From: Jacaranda mimosifolia
Taxonomy: Eukaryota; Streptophyta; Magnoliopsida; Lamiales; Bignoniaceae
DNA length: 64,000 nt
Direction: 5' to 3'
NCBI GenBank assembly: GCA_018894105.1
Contig: CM032129.1
Location: 30,893,468 to 30,957,467 of the forward strand
The notes under the pieces are model-generated. The model was not told the DNA's origin, made no database searches, and saw only the letters and a program-made list of their open reading frames with translations. Each line of letters opens with the position of its first letter. Position 1 is the stretch's first letter. The position numbers and the translations under genes were made by a program. Shown here piece by piece: positions 10,495 to 23,600 of the stretch.

Positions 10495-11733
10495 CTGCAA
10501 GCATGAGGACGATCCATTAAAAAGTATCATATGCTAAGAACCAGAAATCACAGTTTTACATTATCTAATTTTAAACTTCCTTCTCATATCAAGCATTTCT
10601 TAATTTACCATTCAATTGATTCCATCTTCAGTACAATGTATTTAAACAAATACATACATCAATATGAGGAGAAAGTTGAAAACCATAACAAAAGGTAAGT
10701 TACGAAAATTTTAAAAGAAAATACTGCTTTTCTACTATCACAATATCTAGTATCATACCAGTGTTTTAGTAAGACCAATTGATCCTAATTCAATCTAAAC
10801 TATTGGAGAAAAAGACATTAACCTGGATGTCAGATAAACAAAACATGTAAGGTAAAAGGAATCCAAAAATAACATAGCAAATAAATGTCATTCCTGAGTA
10901 TTATAACATTTTCCTGTCGAAAAAAGCATTACGCTGCATACCGGTCTCTCACAGTACACTTTAACAGAATCCATTGGCAAATATGATGCTACTACATCTT
11001 TGTAATACTTTTATCATGTGGACAATATTTGGTAATTAATGAAACCAAGAGCAATCCTTCTAAACCTAAATTGACGACATACTTATGGCATGAGGTCTCC
11101 TCTCCTCTAAAATCCCATCACTAGCCTGATTGCTTGCATTATTGAAGCTTATTTTTTGGAACATCCAAACAGTTTATCCCTGCTTTCCATTTGATATTAA
11201 TAACAATTGCACATAATGAATTTCAAGTCTCATCACTTAAGTTCACACACACACTGAATTCTTGGAGCAGGACCAGTTTATCAAAACAGACATTTATCCA
11301 GGTCAAGCAAGTAATGTGAAAGAGAAATATATCAAAAACATATGAGAAATTCAAACATATATCCGTTGCATAAATTATTTCACATGACCAAAACATCATC
11401 TTTAGTATGAATTATGAAATTTGGTATTTCGACGGAAACTCCCTCATCACTCATGATTCCATCTTATCTTCCTGAAGGTCTTACTCATTTCTATACAAAG
11501 TAAAGATCCTAAATTTCTTTCTAGTTTCATTGTTAAGAAGCAATACCGAGTAGAATGAGTCCAGTGTTCACCAAAAACATGTGCATATATTATACTACTT
11601 GATAAACCCATAACGGACATACAAAGGATACAAAATTTAAACAACAAATGAACACAGAATAACACAAAGCTCGGGGGGAAAAAAGAAAGAAAGAAAGAAA
11701 ATTTTCAAAAAAGCCAGATGTGAAGAAACATAC
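10495..11733 (-). other. PHO2 leader intron, nothing else recognised
   Basis: The interval lies between the miR399-site exon and a donor reading GTATGT at 11728-11733. AT-rich sequence; no repeat, RNA or coding exon recognised. Extent depends on the two inferred splice sites. Confidence 0.55.
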
Positions 11734-12230
11734 CTGCTAACAGCTTTTAATCAAGAAGACACCTCCAACCCTTACAACCACCTACCAAGAAACCTCCGTA
11801 TCCATAATCCACTTATCAACAAAACCAAGCCCACATCACCGATTCCAAGCAAAGAACTTCTACCACTTTCTTGACTCTAATTCCAACCTTGCGGCAATAT
11901 TTTGACCCGCTACCAAAGGAAAAAAATACGAAAAAGAAACAAAACAGCAACGATTTATTGACTATACAAGCCAGGAAACAAGCAAAGATTGAAAAAGGGA
12001 ATTCAGAGAGGCCAACAGGACACTCTCCAAATCCCCTCCATCAATCCATTTCTACAGCTTGCAAACATGGCAAAAGGAAATTAGTCTTTTTTTCCTCACA
12101 GAAACAAAAAGAAACAAAAGAAAAATCTCACAGGCCCTCTTCTCTGTTCCTTCTCCGACTATGTGCCCAGTTCACCATTCCGCGAGTGTAACGTTGGTTT
12201 GAGGCTCTAAGCTTACGGGATTTAAGCGGC
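11734..12230 (-). other. PHO2: Probable first non-coding exon of PHO2
   Basis: A good donor (AG|GTATGT) ends this stretch on the minus strand, and its sequence is less AT-rich than the flanks. The start site is not visible; 12230 is an estimate. Confidence 0.5.
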
Positions 12231-12251
12231 TCTATTTCAGAAAGCCATGAA

Positions 12252-12259
12252 GAATATAC
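12252..12259. promoter_or_regulatory. P1BS-like motif (GNATATNC)
   Basis: GAATATAC fits the PHR1-binding consensus GNATATNC near the inferred PHO2 start. The motif is short and expected by chance about once per 4 kb, more often in AT-rich DNA. Confidence 0.35.
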
Positions 12260-13002
12260 CACAGTATCTCACTCTCTCTTTCTTCCTCGTGCTCGTACTA
12301 TTAAAACTGTCAGAGACCAAAATGACCACATTAGCCTTGTCCTTTTTTATTTTACTTTATTTATTTTCTCCTATTTTTAAGGTCTCATTTATTAAGAATT
12401 TTTATAGCTACTCATAACATATTGAATATGCTAAATTACGGTGGTTTGCTCACAATATATTGATTTTGGGCCCAATTTAAGATCATATTATATTATAAAT
12501 GTGATTAAGATTCAATTAAATCTCACATTTGAAGTGAAATTGGTATGTTAGCATTCAAAATTACTAAAATACCTTCAATTTTTAATAGTAAATAATTATT
12601 ATGCCCTCAATTTCAACATGGTTAAAGAAATTTGACGCTTAGCAAATTTTCGAGCCTAGGAACCAATATTTGCAAATTTTAGTTCTTTGGCGCCATTTTT
12701 AAGCACATTAACAGTAAAGTTAATCTTATTCCTGTCCAGTGGTATCAGTCTCTTGGTTTCGAGCTCAAATTTGAATGGATTCTTTTGTACATGTTATGTG
12801 TATTTGATTGTGTTATTTATACTTCAATTCACTTAATTTAAAGATTTAGGATAATATTAATTTGTTGAAAGGATAAAAAAAACATCATTTGTAATATAAT
12901 GTTCTCTAAAAAAAAAAGGTAATATATATAAAGCTACTTCAATTTCTTATAATATATGACGGACTGATGTTGCATAAGACTATGGTATTGGATACCAAAC
13001 AT
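12260..13002. other. Intergenic, PHO2 upstream region
   Basis: It contains a second P1BS-like motif at 12424-12431. Otherwise nothing recognised. Confidence 0.5.
12424..12431. promoter_or_regulatory. Second P1BS-like motif
   Basis: GAATATGC fits GNATATNC, 172 bp upstream of the first. Two in 180 bp is mildly suggestive of phosphate control but not proof. Confidence 0.3.
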
Positions 13003-13869
13003 TAGACCTGACAAAATAATACTCATACGCACGAGTACCTGCAGGTACCAAAAAATGTACAGGTAATGGGTTTTATATTTCCAACCCAATAAAATACGAG
13101 CGATTTTATCCATACCCAAATTACCTGTAGTTTTTTGACCCAACCTGTGGGTACCCAGGGGTTACCCGTATATATATATATATATGTTTTTAAAAATTTT
13201 AATGTAACATTTAATTTTTGAATTTTACAAATAAAAAAATTACAACATACTAATACCATAGAGCAATATCCTAAATACAAAATTATGTATAATAAAAACC
13301 CTTCTCAAATAGCAACCACCTATTTAGTCAAGTGATAAACAATTTGTTGTGCATATTTTCATGAATGTAATATCTTCTTCTACAAAGACAACAATATTTG
13401 AGTAGTATTTAAACTTTTAATTCAAAAAACTTTTGGTATGTAATGAGATTTAAATTTGAACTTTTAAATGTAATGTACTTTAAATTTGATGGATTTTGAA
13501 TACATAAGTTGTAAGTATTAAATTGATTCAAAAAAAAAAAAATTGTAAGTATTAAACTACAACATTATTAATATGCTTTAAGTATTTATTAAATTTAATA
13601 AATTCATTGTCTTTTTTTTTAATTTTATTTAGTTAATATTTTAATGGCATCATGTAAGTTGCAAGGTGAATATTAATTTACCTTTTAAATATTAAAAAAA
13701 TAAAAAATTATTACGGATACCCACGAATTACCTATTATCCATCATCGTGAGTAATGAGTTTACTATCTTGTACTAAATAAAAAAAGAATAAATTTACCTG
13801 TGAAAAAATTTATTCAATCCAACATTATCCATCATTGGGTTATCCATGGATACCCAATTGTCAAGTCCA
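13003..13869. mobile_element. hAT-type non-autonomous element, 867 bp
   Basis: The ends read TAGACCTGACAA and, on the other strand, TGGACTTGACAATTGGG. Near-perfect duplications CCAAACAT (12995-13002) and TCAAACAT (13870-13877) flank it, 7 of 8. Subterminal blocks rich in GGGTACCC-like steps pair across the element. No coding capacity. Confidence 0.82.
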
Positions 13870-13877
13870 TCAAACAT

Positions 13878-14839
13878 GACAGAACAAAATTACTTTTAAT
13901 TAGGCCAATTGGATGCGCGAACCGATAATTAATCCAGATTTTTATCCTTTGATGGGAACAGTCCAATAATGACGCCTGACAGCAGTGAGATTAGGGACTT
14001 GGCTTTTACAATTGATATTAGTTATTACCTTCATTAATCAATAAATAAATTAATTAATTAAAAATAAGTTTTGCTAAGGGGACAAGCTGGAAATCTGTAG
14101 AAGCATGGACAAGAGACACGTGGCAGGGCAGTAGTTGGTCTATATTTCTTTGGTGAGGTATCGGCCCACTGGATCTGAAATGGTGGGAGCACTTTTAGAG
14201 TCAATGCAAAAGGTGGACCGCCCATTATGGCTCTCATGTGCACGTTACTGTATCCAATAATTATCTCCTCCTAGTTTTTTTTTCTTCATTTTCATTTTTT
14301 CTCCCCCAATTTTTCCTTTTTTTTTTTCGGATTTTTGAAATAAATGTCAGTTTATAGAATATTTTTTATCATAATTTTCAATATTCATAATCAATCCAAC
14401 ACGAAACCTGTGGTTGATTGTAAAACGTAAATTTGCTTGTTGAGATCTAATTCTATCCTCATAATTTTTTGAGATTTTTTTTTTAAATTTTATTATAACA
14501 TCTATAACTACTTTATATCTTAGCTAAGGATGATTATCATGATTTTAATTTTTAATTTTTTTAATTTTTTTTTACTTAATTTTAAAAAATTAAAGGTAGA
14601 AATGTCACTTCTAAACATCCCAAGCATAAATTGCATAAGTTGGCCAAAGAAATTTTTAGTTTATTAATTTTTTTATTTAATATTAGATAATTAAAAGCAA
14701 AAGCACCACTTTCAGGGCTTACGCTCACCAAGTCTAGCAACAAGATTAAAAATACAATCAAATATCTATTATTAGCCCCCATTCCTTCCTTTTTTTTTCT
14801 CTCATTTTTTCTGTTTTTAATTTTAAATGAAGGAATAAA
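13878..14839. other. Intergenic, nothing recognised
   Basis: AT-rich sequence with several T and A tracts. No coding region, RNA or repeat boundary was recognised. Confidence 0.5.
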
Positions 14840-15977
14840 GCACCGTTTGGTTGCTATGATGGGGTTGGATATAATGTTTATCCAACTCAATTTTTTGTTT
14901 GGTTCAAAGGTATTTGATCCTTTATAATTTTGTGGCGTAGTTTTCAATCCAGCAAGGCAAGGGATTATGGATCCCACCTAGGAGGTGGAATATAGTATCA
15001 AGACCAATATTTTCAACTTCAAAAATATGAAAAGACATATTTGTCCCTCAATTATAAATTGTATTAATTAGTGTACAAGTTTCATTTTATTACTCACTTA
15101 TTAATTATATGGTTTTCATTGATTTTTTGTATTTGATATATAAATTTCATATAATTTCGGTTAATTACTTAAAAAATATAAAGGTACCTAATAAATGTAT
15201 GTCATCTATTTCATATGTTGATGTTTTTGAAATTTTAAAATATTTAGTTCAAAAAAGTGTTATTAATATGAGTTTGGTATAGCGAAGTGGTTAAGCACAA
15301 AATGATGAAATATCTATACTGTATATAAAGTACCTATCCTATCTTGGTACTTTTTTAGTGTATTTTGCTCATTATTATTTTTAAACTTCATAACTACCAA
15401 GTAGTTTTTTTTTTTCCTCTTCTCTAATATTTTTCTCTTCAAATATTTACTTTTTAATTTTTTTTACTCATCTAAAAATTTAAATAAATATATGGAAAAT
15501 ATTAAAATTATAGAAATATATTAAAAATAAATGAATATTTTATTTATCTTCTACTATAAAATTTTAGCACATACATTGAGTGTGCTAAAATTGGTAGTAT
15601 AAACAATTCCTTCAAGTTTGGTTGTGTATGTAGTTGCATGAAACACATCAATTGTGTAGAAAATTAAATATAATTTGTGTAGAAAATTTTCTGCATGAAC
15701 ACACATCATTTGTCAAAATGCATCGTATATTATTTAAAGTTATGGATGGATATTTAGTCATCACAATAGAACATAAGGTTAATTTAGTAAATTTAAGTAT
15801 ATCCTACATTATCAATACTTACCAACCAAACAACAAAAGTGTATTTTGTTTGTGATATCCATACTCCCAAATCTAGCAACCAAACAAAATACTAGATGGT
15901 ATTCCCATGTTATATGGATTACAAGTCCATCTCAATCTTATCACATTCAATCTCATCATTGCAACCAAATACAGCCA
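14840..15977. mobile_element. MITE-like element, about 1.1 kb
   Basis: The left end CACCGTTTGGTTGCTATGAT pairs with the right end, whose other strand reads GCTGTATTTGGTTGCAATGA. TTTGGTTGC termini are usual in Tourist/PIF-Harbinger-type plant MITEs. The 3-bp target duplication cannot be fixed, so the ends are good to a few bases only. The interior is AT-rich and non-coding. Confidence 0.6.
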
Positions 15978-18186
15978 AAAAAATAAGAGTGAATTCAACT
16001 TCTGCAAGACTCAAATTTGAATTCAAATTTGGTGAATATTTAGATAAGGACATCTAAAACATTATAACACTGAATATACTATGGAATTTGTTGGTAATGT
16101 GGAAAAGGGATATTTGAATTGTCAATGAATGTGTGGAACAGCCAAAAACAAAGACAAAGACATTGTTGATTTATAAGGTATAATATATTACATAAAGTGT
16201 TATAGTCTAACAGCATCAAGCACTATCTTAGTTGGACAGACACAATTTTACAAGTGCAAGTTTTTTTAGCCATTGAAAATGACTTGGTCCTAACTATCTC
16301 TTTTCCACTTCCTAGGACTCCCACAAGTTTTAAAGATTATTTCTTTGCTTTTATTTTATTTTATTTTTAAATTTGCATGGTCAATTTGTCTTCTTCTTTT
16401 GGTGGATTACAAAGGGATTCACCACTTTGCTTTTTTATTATAAATTGGTCTTGGAATTTAGCTTCTTATTCTTGCCATTCTTGGTGATCTTAGGGGACCA
16501 TCAAACACAGGGAATTAGATTTTGGGGGGATTTTCTTGGGGAGAAGATCTTTTTTACATAGGAAATGCTGATTCAAATTTCAACTATAGCCCATAACTAA
16601 TTACTTTATGAGGAACTCGTTTTGTTTAAGATGCTTGTGCACCAATCACTAATTTGGTTTAATTATTATAAACAATGTAAAACGAACATATTCACGTCTT
16701 TTCCTATCTATATATGCGTACCGATAGATGGAATCTCGTACGAAATCACTTTGAATCCTCTATTTTATTTTGTGTTTCATCTCATATTTCAATGTGTTGT
16801 ATATATGCTAAGTGTATCTGATTTTCAATCAATTATTTTAATAAGGAAATATTTAATACGCGTGTTATGTATCCATACAGTGGAATAGAGGATGAAACAT
16901 AAATTCGAATAGAGGATTCTAAACATGTACGAAATTGATATTCAAATATTTCTTTTTAAAACGTTTTGATTTGACCGCGTAAGTTACACCAAGTATATTT
17001 TGTCAGAATCTAGTATTTCTTTCATAAGAATTTCTATTTTCTTTTTCAAAAAATCAGAAAGAGACTCTTTAACCAAATAAATTTAGTATTGATGTAACAC
17101 ACCTGTCTGAAAATTTTTGCAATTTAATCATAAATATTTTATCTATATATATATATATTCATATATATTGCCTGTTAAAAAATGAAAAAGGCTTTGAAGA
17201 ATTTGCAATGATACTTTCTCAATACCTACTCCACTATAGACAGAACATTGGATATTTAGGTATTCAGTTATTTTATGAAATAAAGAAATTACAAATTATT
17301 TATATCTAAAGATGCCAACTATGAATGGTGAGAATATTGCACAACCCCACTATGACATTCTCTGCGTATATATATATATAAGATGCTTTTCCCCCTTTCA
17401 GAAAGTTGTTCAATTATTTCTAAATTTGATTAATTAAAATTGAAGTGCTTCAAAATTGAGAAGCATATGTCCTTTTTTTTTTTTTCTTTTTTTCTTTTTT
17501 TTTCTCTCTTCCCAATTTCCCATGTGAAATAGTGACGGCATAAAGCCCACCACAGCACTACTATCCCATTTATGTTATATTATCATGTTTGTGATATAAC
17601 AATATTTTTAGCCATTAGAATGATAATTCAATTAGTGTACCTCATAACTTCCCACAATAATATATAGTCTAAACTCTTGTTAATCTAACAAATAATTTTT
17701 CCAAAAAAGTCATGGAATCAAAACTGGTAGCAATCTGCTTAATCTAGCTCGTAACTTACCACAATAAGTCACAAAATTGATTTAAGAATACAGAATTGAT
17801 CTGACTAATATTTTTTCAAGAAAACAGCAAAGTGTCGAATTGAATAACAGCCCATTTAGTCTAACTCGTTGCTTCCCATGAGAAGTCACAGGGTCAAAAT
17901 CAATGGCAGTATAACTTGTAAATTTCCAAAAGAATGTCACATAGTCGAACATGACAATAATTTATAAATTAATCACCTCTGTGGTTGAAACATTCAATTT
18001 AATCAATATCTTAGTATAATTAAAATTTTAGTACAATTGTAGTGGCAAGCTCATGACTATTGCTTAAGCGGTTAAGCCAAATATTTGATCATGCCTAAAG
18101 GAAATGTTAATACTAATTACCCATCACCTATATCTTTCCCCATATATATATATATATAACAACATCAACAATAATATAGTTATGGC
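15978..18186. other. Intergenic, nothing recognised apart from a pyrimidine tract
   Basis: A polypyrimidine stretch lies at about 17471-17514 and a short (TA)n run at about 18142-18158. No gene, RNA or defined element was recognised. Confidence 0.5.
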
Positions 18187-18639
18187 TAAGGGTATAAACG
18201 AGTCGAGTCAAGCAGAGCCTGAATATAATAAGCTTCAACTTGATTCGTTGAATAAATGAAGGTTTGGGCGAGCCTTATCAAGTTTGACTCGATAAGGCTT
18301 GTCACAAATTAGCAGAAGAACTCGATTCATATAAGTTTGGATGAACTCTAACTCGTATATGTTTTGATTAGTTCAAACTTATTTAGGCTCAAAATAAAGT
18401 TTATAATTATAAACTTTTAAAAAAAAAAAATTGTTATTTTCTTAAAAATAACAAACAAATTATTATTATTATTATTATTATTATGGATCTCACTATATAT
18501 AACTATATATACAAAATATAAAAAAGTTTATTTAAGCTTGCGAACTTTTCAAGCCGAAATATTATTGAACTCAGCTCGACTTATTTAACTAACGAGTTCA
18601 AACTGTTTGCGAATCGTCCCCATCTCATTTACATTCGTA
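18187..18639. mobile_element. hAT-type MITE, 453 bp
   Basis: The ends read TAAGGGTATAAACGAG and, on the other strand, TACGAATGTAAATGAG. The flanks GTTATGGC and ATTATGAC match at 6 of 8. The body matches the element at 52462-52886 over long stretches (for example GAAGGTTTGG, CGAGCC/TTTATC, CTTGTCACAA), so the two form one subfamily. Confidence 0.85.
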
Positions 18640-19235
18640 ATTATGACATTTATGCATAACAAATTGATTTTTGAAGCCGCCTCTAAATTTAACAGATACA
18701 CTTTGCATCAATTTAACTTTACCACTTCCATCCAAAGCTCAAAAATTGACAAACATAATTAAATTTGGAAAACATGTCACGATATCCAATCCCAGCTGTT
18801 ATAAAGTGGCAATTTTGCTTGAACCAATTGTGAAATGATTATAGCAAACATGGAAAGACTACCAACAATCAATAGCCAACACCTAAAAAGTGTGCTAATG
18901 CCTAATGGAGATATATGTGGGTCTAGACACACATTTTTGCGAGTGGGAGTAACTATTTTTGTGACAAAGAATTCCATTACCAAAACTATATTTTAAACAT
19001 AAGTTGGAGCACTCAAAAAAGCTATTAGAAAAGTGATTATAAATCTATATAAATAGTTTGGAAACACATGGCAAAGAATGTGAGGTCCACCAAAAGCACT
19101 ATGTATACACACACACACACATATAAAATAAAAATTGGGATATTCTCCAAGAATCAATATATTTCGAAAAACTTCATATATAGACTTTGTTGCATTGATA
19201 GAGAATAAGAAACAAAAAACCCAGATGCCTCTTAA
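18640..19235. other. Intergenic, nothing recognised
   Basis: AT-rich DNA with one short (AC)n tract near 19111. No coding features. Confidence 0.5.
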
Positions 19236-19955
19236 AAGAACACAATCAAAGACTATTAGGCGTAGTTGAAAGTGTTTGATAAAATAATTTTGTCAAAAAT
19301 AATCAAATATTTGGTTTTTGTGACAAAAAAATACTATGCTTAGCATAAAAATCACCTACACGTTTTTACAATACCAAAACTAAGAACACAATCAAAGACT
19401 ATTAGGTCTAGTTGAAAGTGTTTGATAAAGCAACTTTGTCAAGAATAATCAAATATTTGGTTGCGTGATAAAAAACACTTGCTTAGCATAAAAATGACCT
19501 GCCCGTATTTACAATACCAAAACTAAGAACACAATCAAAGACTATTAGGCCTAGTTGAAAGTGTTTGATAAAGCAACTTTGTCAAGAATAATCAAATATT
19601 TGGTTGCGTGATAAAAAACACTTGCTTAGCATAAAAATGACCTGCCCGTATTTACAATACCAAAACTAAGAACACAATCAAAAACTATTAGACCTAGTTG
19701 AAAGTGTTTGATAACGCAACTTTATCAAGAATAATCAAATATTTAATTTGTGCAATAAAGAAAACTTTGCTTAGCATAAAAATGACCAGCCCGTATTTAA
19801 TACCAAAACTAAGAACACAATCAAAGACTATTAGGCCTAGTTGAAAGTGTTTGATAAAGCAATTTTGTCAAGAATAATAAAATATTTGGTTTGTGCGATA
19901 AAAAAAACTTTGCTTAGCATAAAAATCACCTGCCCGTATTCACAATACCAAAACT
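19236..19955. repeat. Tandem repeat, five copies of about 144 bp
   Basis: Units start at 19236, 19382, 19525, 19668 and 19811 with AAGAACACAATCAAAGACTA and end with ACAATACCAAAACT. Spacings are 146, 143, 143 and 143, and the last unit is 145. Copies 2 and 3 are nearly identical; 1 and 5 are the most diverged, as expected for unequal exchange. No open frame runs through. Confidence 0.93.
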
Positions 19956-20697
19956 AGGTATAAGTTAACCCACTCATACCCGTTGGTTAATTTATCCGTT
20001 GGGTTAAGCTCGTGTGGTTTTTGATTTATCCCTTGAGCCAAACACCAATATGTATGCATATGATTACAGAAACTATCATGCAAACCAATCAAATTTAAAA
20101 CCGTTACACAATCATCAAGAAACACCCTACTTATCATGAGAAAACAATCATTGAATAAATGAAAAATCCAACCAAACTAGGCCTTAGAGAAGTTATATCC
20201 ATCATGACAATTGGTGTCCCAAATGATCAACCAAATGAGAAATAATAGCAGCACATCGTCCAATTGATTAAAGAACTCAAATTCTATATCCATGTTGACA
20301 TGATAACGATGATTTACACTGAAGAGGGAAAAGGAAAAAGTAACCAGAAGATATTACCGGCATAATCAGCATATAAATCTTCAGTTTAAGTAAAGATAAC
20401 TATACTTTTTGGTCATGATGTATATGACTAATTGACAAGATGAAGAATCCAGACCACAAGAACCTAGCACAGCACAGAAAGTGGATTAAGTCAAGAAAAG
20501 GCAATCCATATTGTATTTTATTTCATTGTGGACAACATGGGAAAAAAGGCAAAAAGCAAAAAACATAATTCAGTGTGTAAAAGTGAAAGATTCATGTTGA
20601 TCAAGTTGCGGGTCAACAGAAGTCACTCTACTTATCGAGGGCAGCAGTGGATGGAGTTGTTTGGAATGAAAGATATATGAATGCTGTTTCATTGTCT
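19956..20697. other. Intergenic, downstream of the bL21m gene
   Basis: Nothing recognised. It may include the 3' UTR of the minus-strand bL21m gene. Confidence 0.5.
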
Positions 20698-23600
20698 CTA
20701 TCTCATATAGGGAAATGCATCCAGTTGTATGGATAAACTTGTCTGCACTGAAGAGATGGCATGGACAGCTCTTGTCCCACAGGATCCACTCACTTTACAA
20801 TCCTGCACCTTCAGTTGCACAAAATGCAATGATTTAGGACTAAGAAGTTTCTGTTTCTGTTTGTTGACAAAAGTTGTTGCAGTGGAAACAAAATTGCCTC
20901 CAAGAATGTTTTGGGCTGGAAATTCAGATCCTGCTGTTAAATAAGCAAAGTTGTGGAGTAGAATAAACATATTATCATATCAAAAGCTACTAGCCATGAA
21001 TCATGCCACCATAGTCAAGAAAAACAGAGGAAAAACTCAATATTTGTTATGTTTAAGACGGTTCATATAGCATCCAATAATAAAGACAAAGGGTGAAGAC
21101 ACAATATGTGCCTCTTTTCATTCATTACTACCTCTTAGAATGGAAAAATTGGAATGAGAAAGTAACTCAAGCAAGACCCAAGTCAAGATACAAATAATAC
21201 ATTAGATTTCAGCTCTTGGAAACAATGGAGAGAAGGGGAGGAAAAGAAAGAAGCACAAGAAAATATTTTGAAAAATGAAGGGAAATGGAGTGTTCTAAAA
21301 CAATTAAAAGAAGCAGCCTACCATCTATGCTCAGAAGTCCCTCTTCTGCTCCAACTAACTTTCCCAACTTCCCTTTCTTCTCTATCCTCAAAGTTGTCAC
21401 CTTCGCTGGCCTCTCAATCCCTTGTTTACCTGTTATACTTAACTTAGTCAATTCCTGGAACAGCAGGACAGGAACCAAGTTAGAGGTTCTTAGCAAGAGA
21501 TAATTTTCATCGTGCACATTGAATAAGAAGCACAAGCAAATGAAGGAATGAAACAAGACCTCCCAATATGAAAATAGGAAATCTAATTGGATTTTAGCAT
21601 CAATTACCTGGTGATGACCTTTTGTTCTTCTATATTTCTTCCTTCTCTTTTTCTTGAAAATGATCATTTTTGCATGTAATGCCTTCAAGCAAAAGAAAAA
21701 GGAGAAAATGAAATTATAAGAAATAAGTCAGTTGAAACAGCAAGTCCTAGATAAGATGGTCGGAAATGAGTAAAAGTTCTGCCTGAGGATGAAAGGACAA
21801 CACCTTCATGATAGTCTACTTCTCATTATTTTCAATCACAAAAACTTTCCACAATGCATAACTGTCATCTAGGAAAACCAGGTAGCAGCTACAGTTATAA
21901 AATTTGATGAACTCCCAGTAATTTAAACAATTGAAGGGGGGACATAATACAATATAATTCCAAGTCACATTCCTGACGAGAACAAGAAATAATGCCCAAG
22001 TAAAACACAGAAGCAACTCCTGCTAGTTGTTTTCTCAATGAACTCATCGTACTTGTTCTCTGCATTGAAGTCGGGTACCTAGGCCGAAATATTCTTGTCC
22101 TGCCAATTCCTTATCATCTCATTTCTATACAAATGATCAGTTAAGAAAAGTGTTCAATTCAGTTAACCATTAAAATCATAGAAATAGAAATGATGGGAGC
22201 AAAGATTGTATAATCACAATATTCTTTGCTAGCCAACCTAGTTCTATATTCAACTGCAGACACAAAATTAGGAATATTAATTTTTCCAAGCTTGCAAAAA
22301 TGACAGGATGTAAGTTGATGAATCATAGATATTAACTGCACTAAATTTTGTGTTTGTATTAATCTCATACTCCCCCATCGCAAATCAAAGACTCCTTTCC
22401 TATGGTTGACCGTTCAATTTAACTATGCATCTTAGTATAATACTGAATAATCTAATCAATTTTTTAAACAACTAACTAAATAATATGCAATATGATAAGT
22501 ATTAAGAACTAAAAAGCATCAATATGCTAAGTTAGTAAAAAGATTAAAGAGTTTGATTTTGCACGGTAGCAAAGGGAGTCATTATTTTGGGATGGGGGAT
22601 TATATCTTTTGGAAGAAATAACATTTGAGATCTAATTCAATTTGCAAACCAAGCAAGAAAGTGATAAATAGTCAGTTCTCCTACATGCAGCAATCAAATA
22701 GGAAACCAATCAGGGTTAATTACATGCCCCTCAACAACAGTGTGCACAGTAGCATCAGGCAGAACTGGCTGTCCAATGATCGTCTGAGTTTCTGAACCTA
22801 ACATAAGAACCTTATTGAGGACCAACTCCATGTATATGGTTAATGAAAGCATAAATTACAGGTCCAAGCAAGCTACTAGAACTTCAGATGCCTAGTTAGC
22901 ATCAGTCATCAGAATATTGCACAAATAAGCTGTCAATAATAAAATATGTAAAGCGAGTAGATACCAATTTCCAATGAAGCTCCTTAGGAGAATGAATGAC
23001 AATAACAGATCCCATGCAGATGTAAGGCATTTTGGATCTGGATATGCAAAAACATTTGTTTCGGGATAAAGATTCGACCAACAGATATGTGCAAACTCAG
23101 TATATACTCCCATAACAATCTAGCATATTAGGATACAAGTATTGGAGTATAGCTTTTTAAAGGACGTTGTTTCAACAACCAGCCCACGAAATTGGAGCAT
23201 ATTTGAGGCACAGCCCTTTACTTTATTCCAGCAAAGCCCTGAAAGTAGTCTTGCTCCAACGATCTATAGCATAATGCTGAGGCAATTTTATTGTAAGGAA
23301 AACCTAGTAACAAACATATCCACAATGTTAGCATGATGCACATTCAGTACAGTTGAAAATACCAAACTTGTCAATTTGATAGGAATAAAGCTTTCACTTT
23401 CTGTCAAGCCCTGAAGTATAATGCATTGAATATCTGAAATCTCAATGCATAAATACATGGAATGATAAAAGTGGATGTCAATCAACTTTAAAAGGGATAA
23501 GCTTTTTCTTCACTCCAGAAAATTGTTTGAATTAGAGATTTACATTTCAAAAGCATGTATGATCATGGTTCGCAAGGAACAATCGCGAGGACCAAAACGG

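Noticed and set aside
19236..19955. CRISPR-like array
   Set aside because: The repeated units are 144 bp with no distinct spacers, and the genome is a plant nuclear one.
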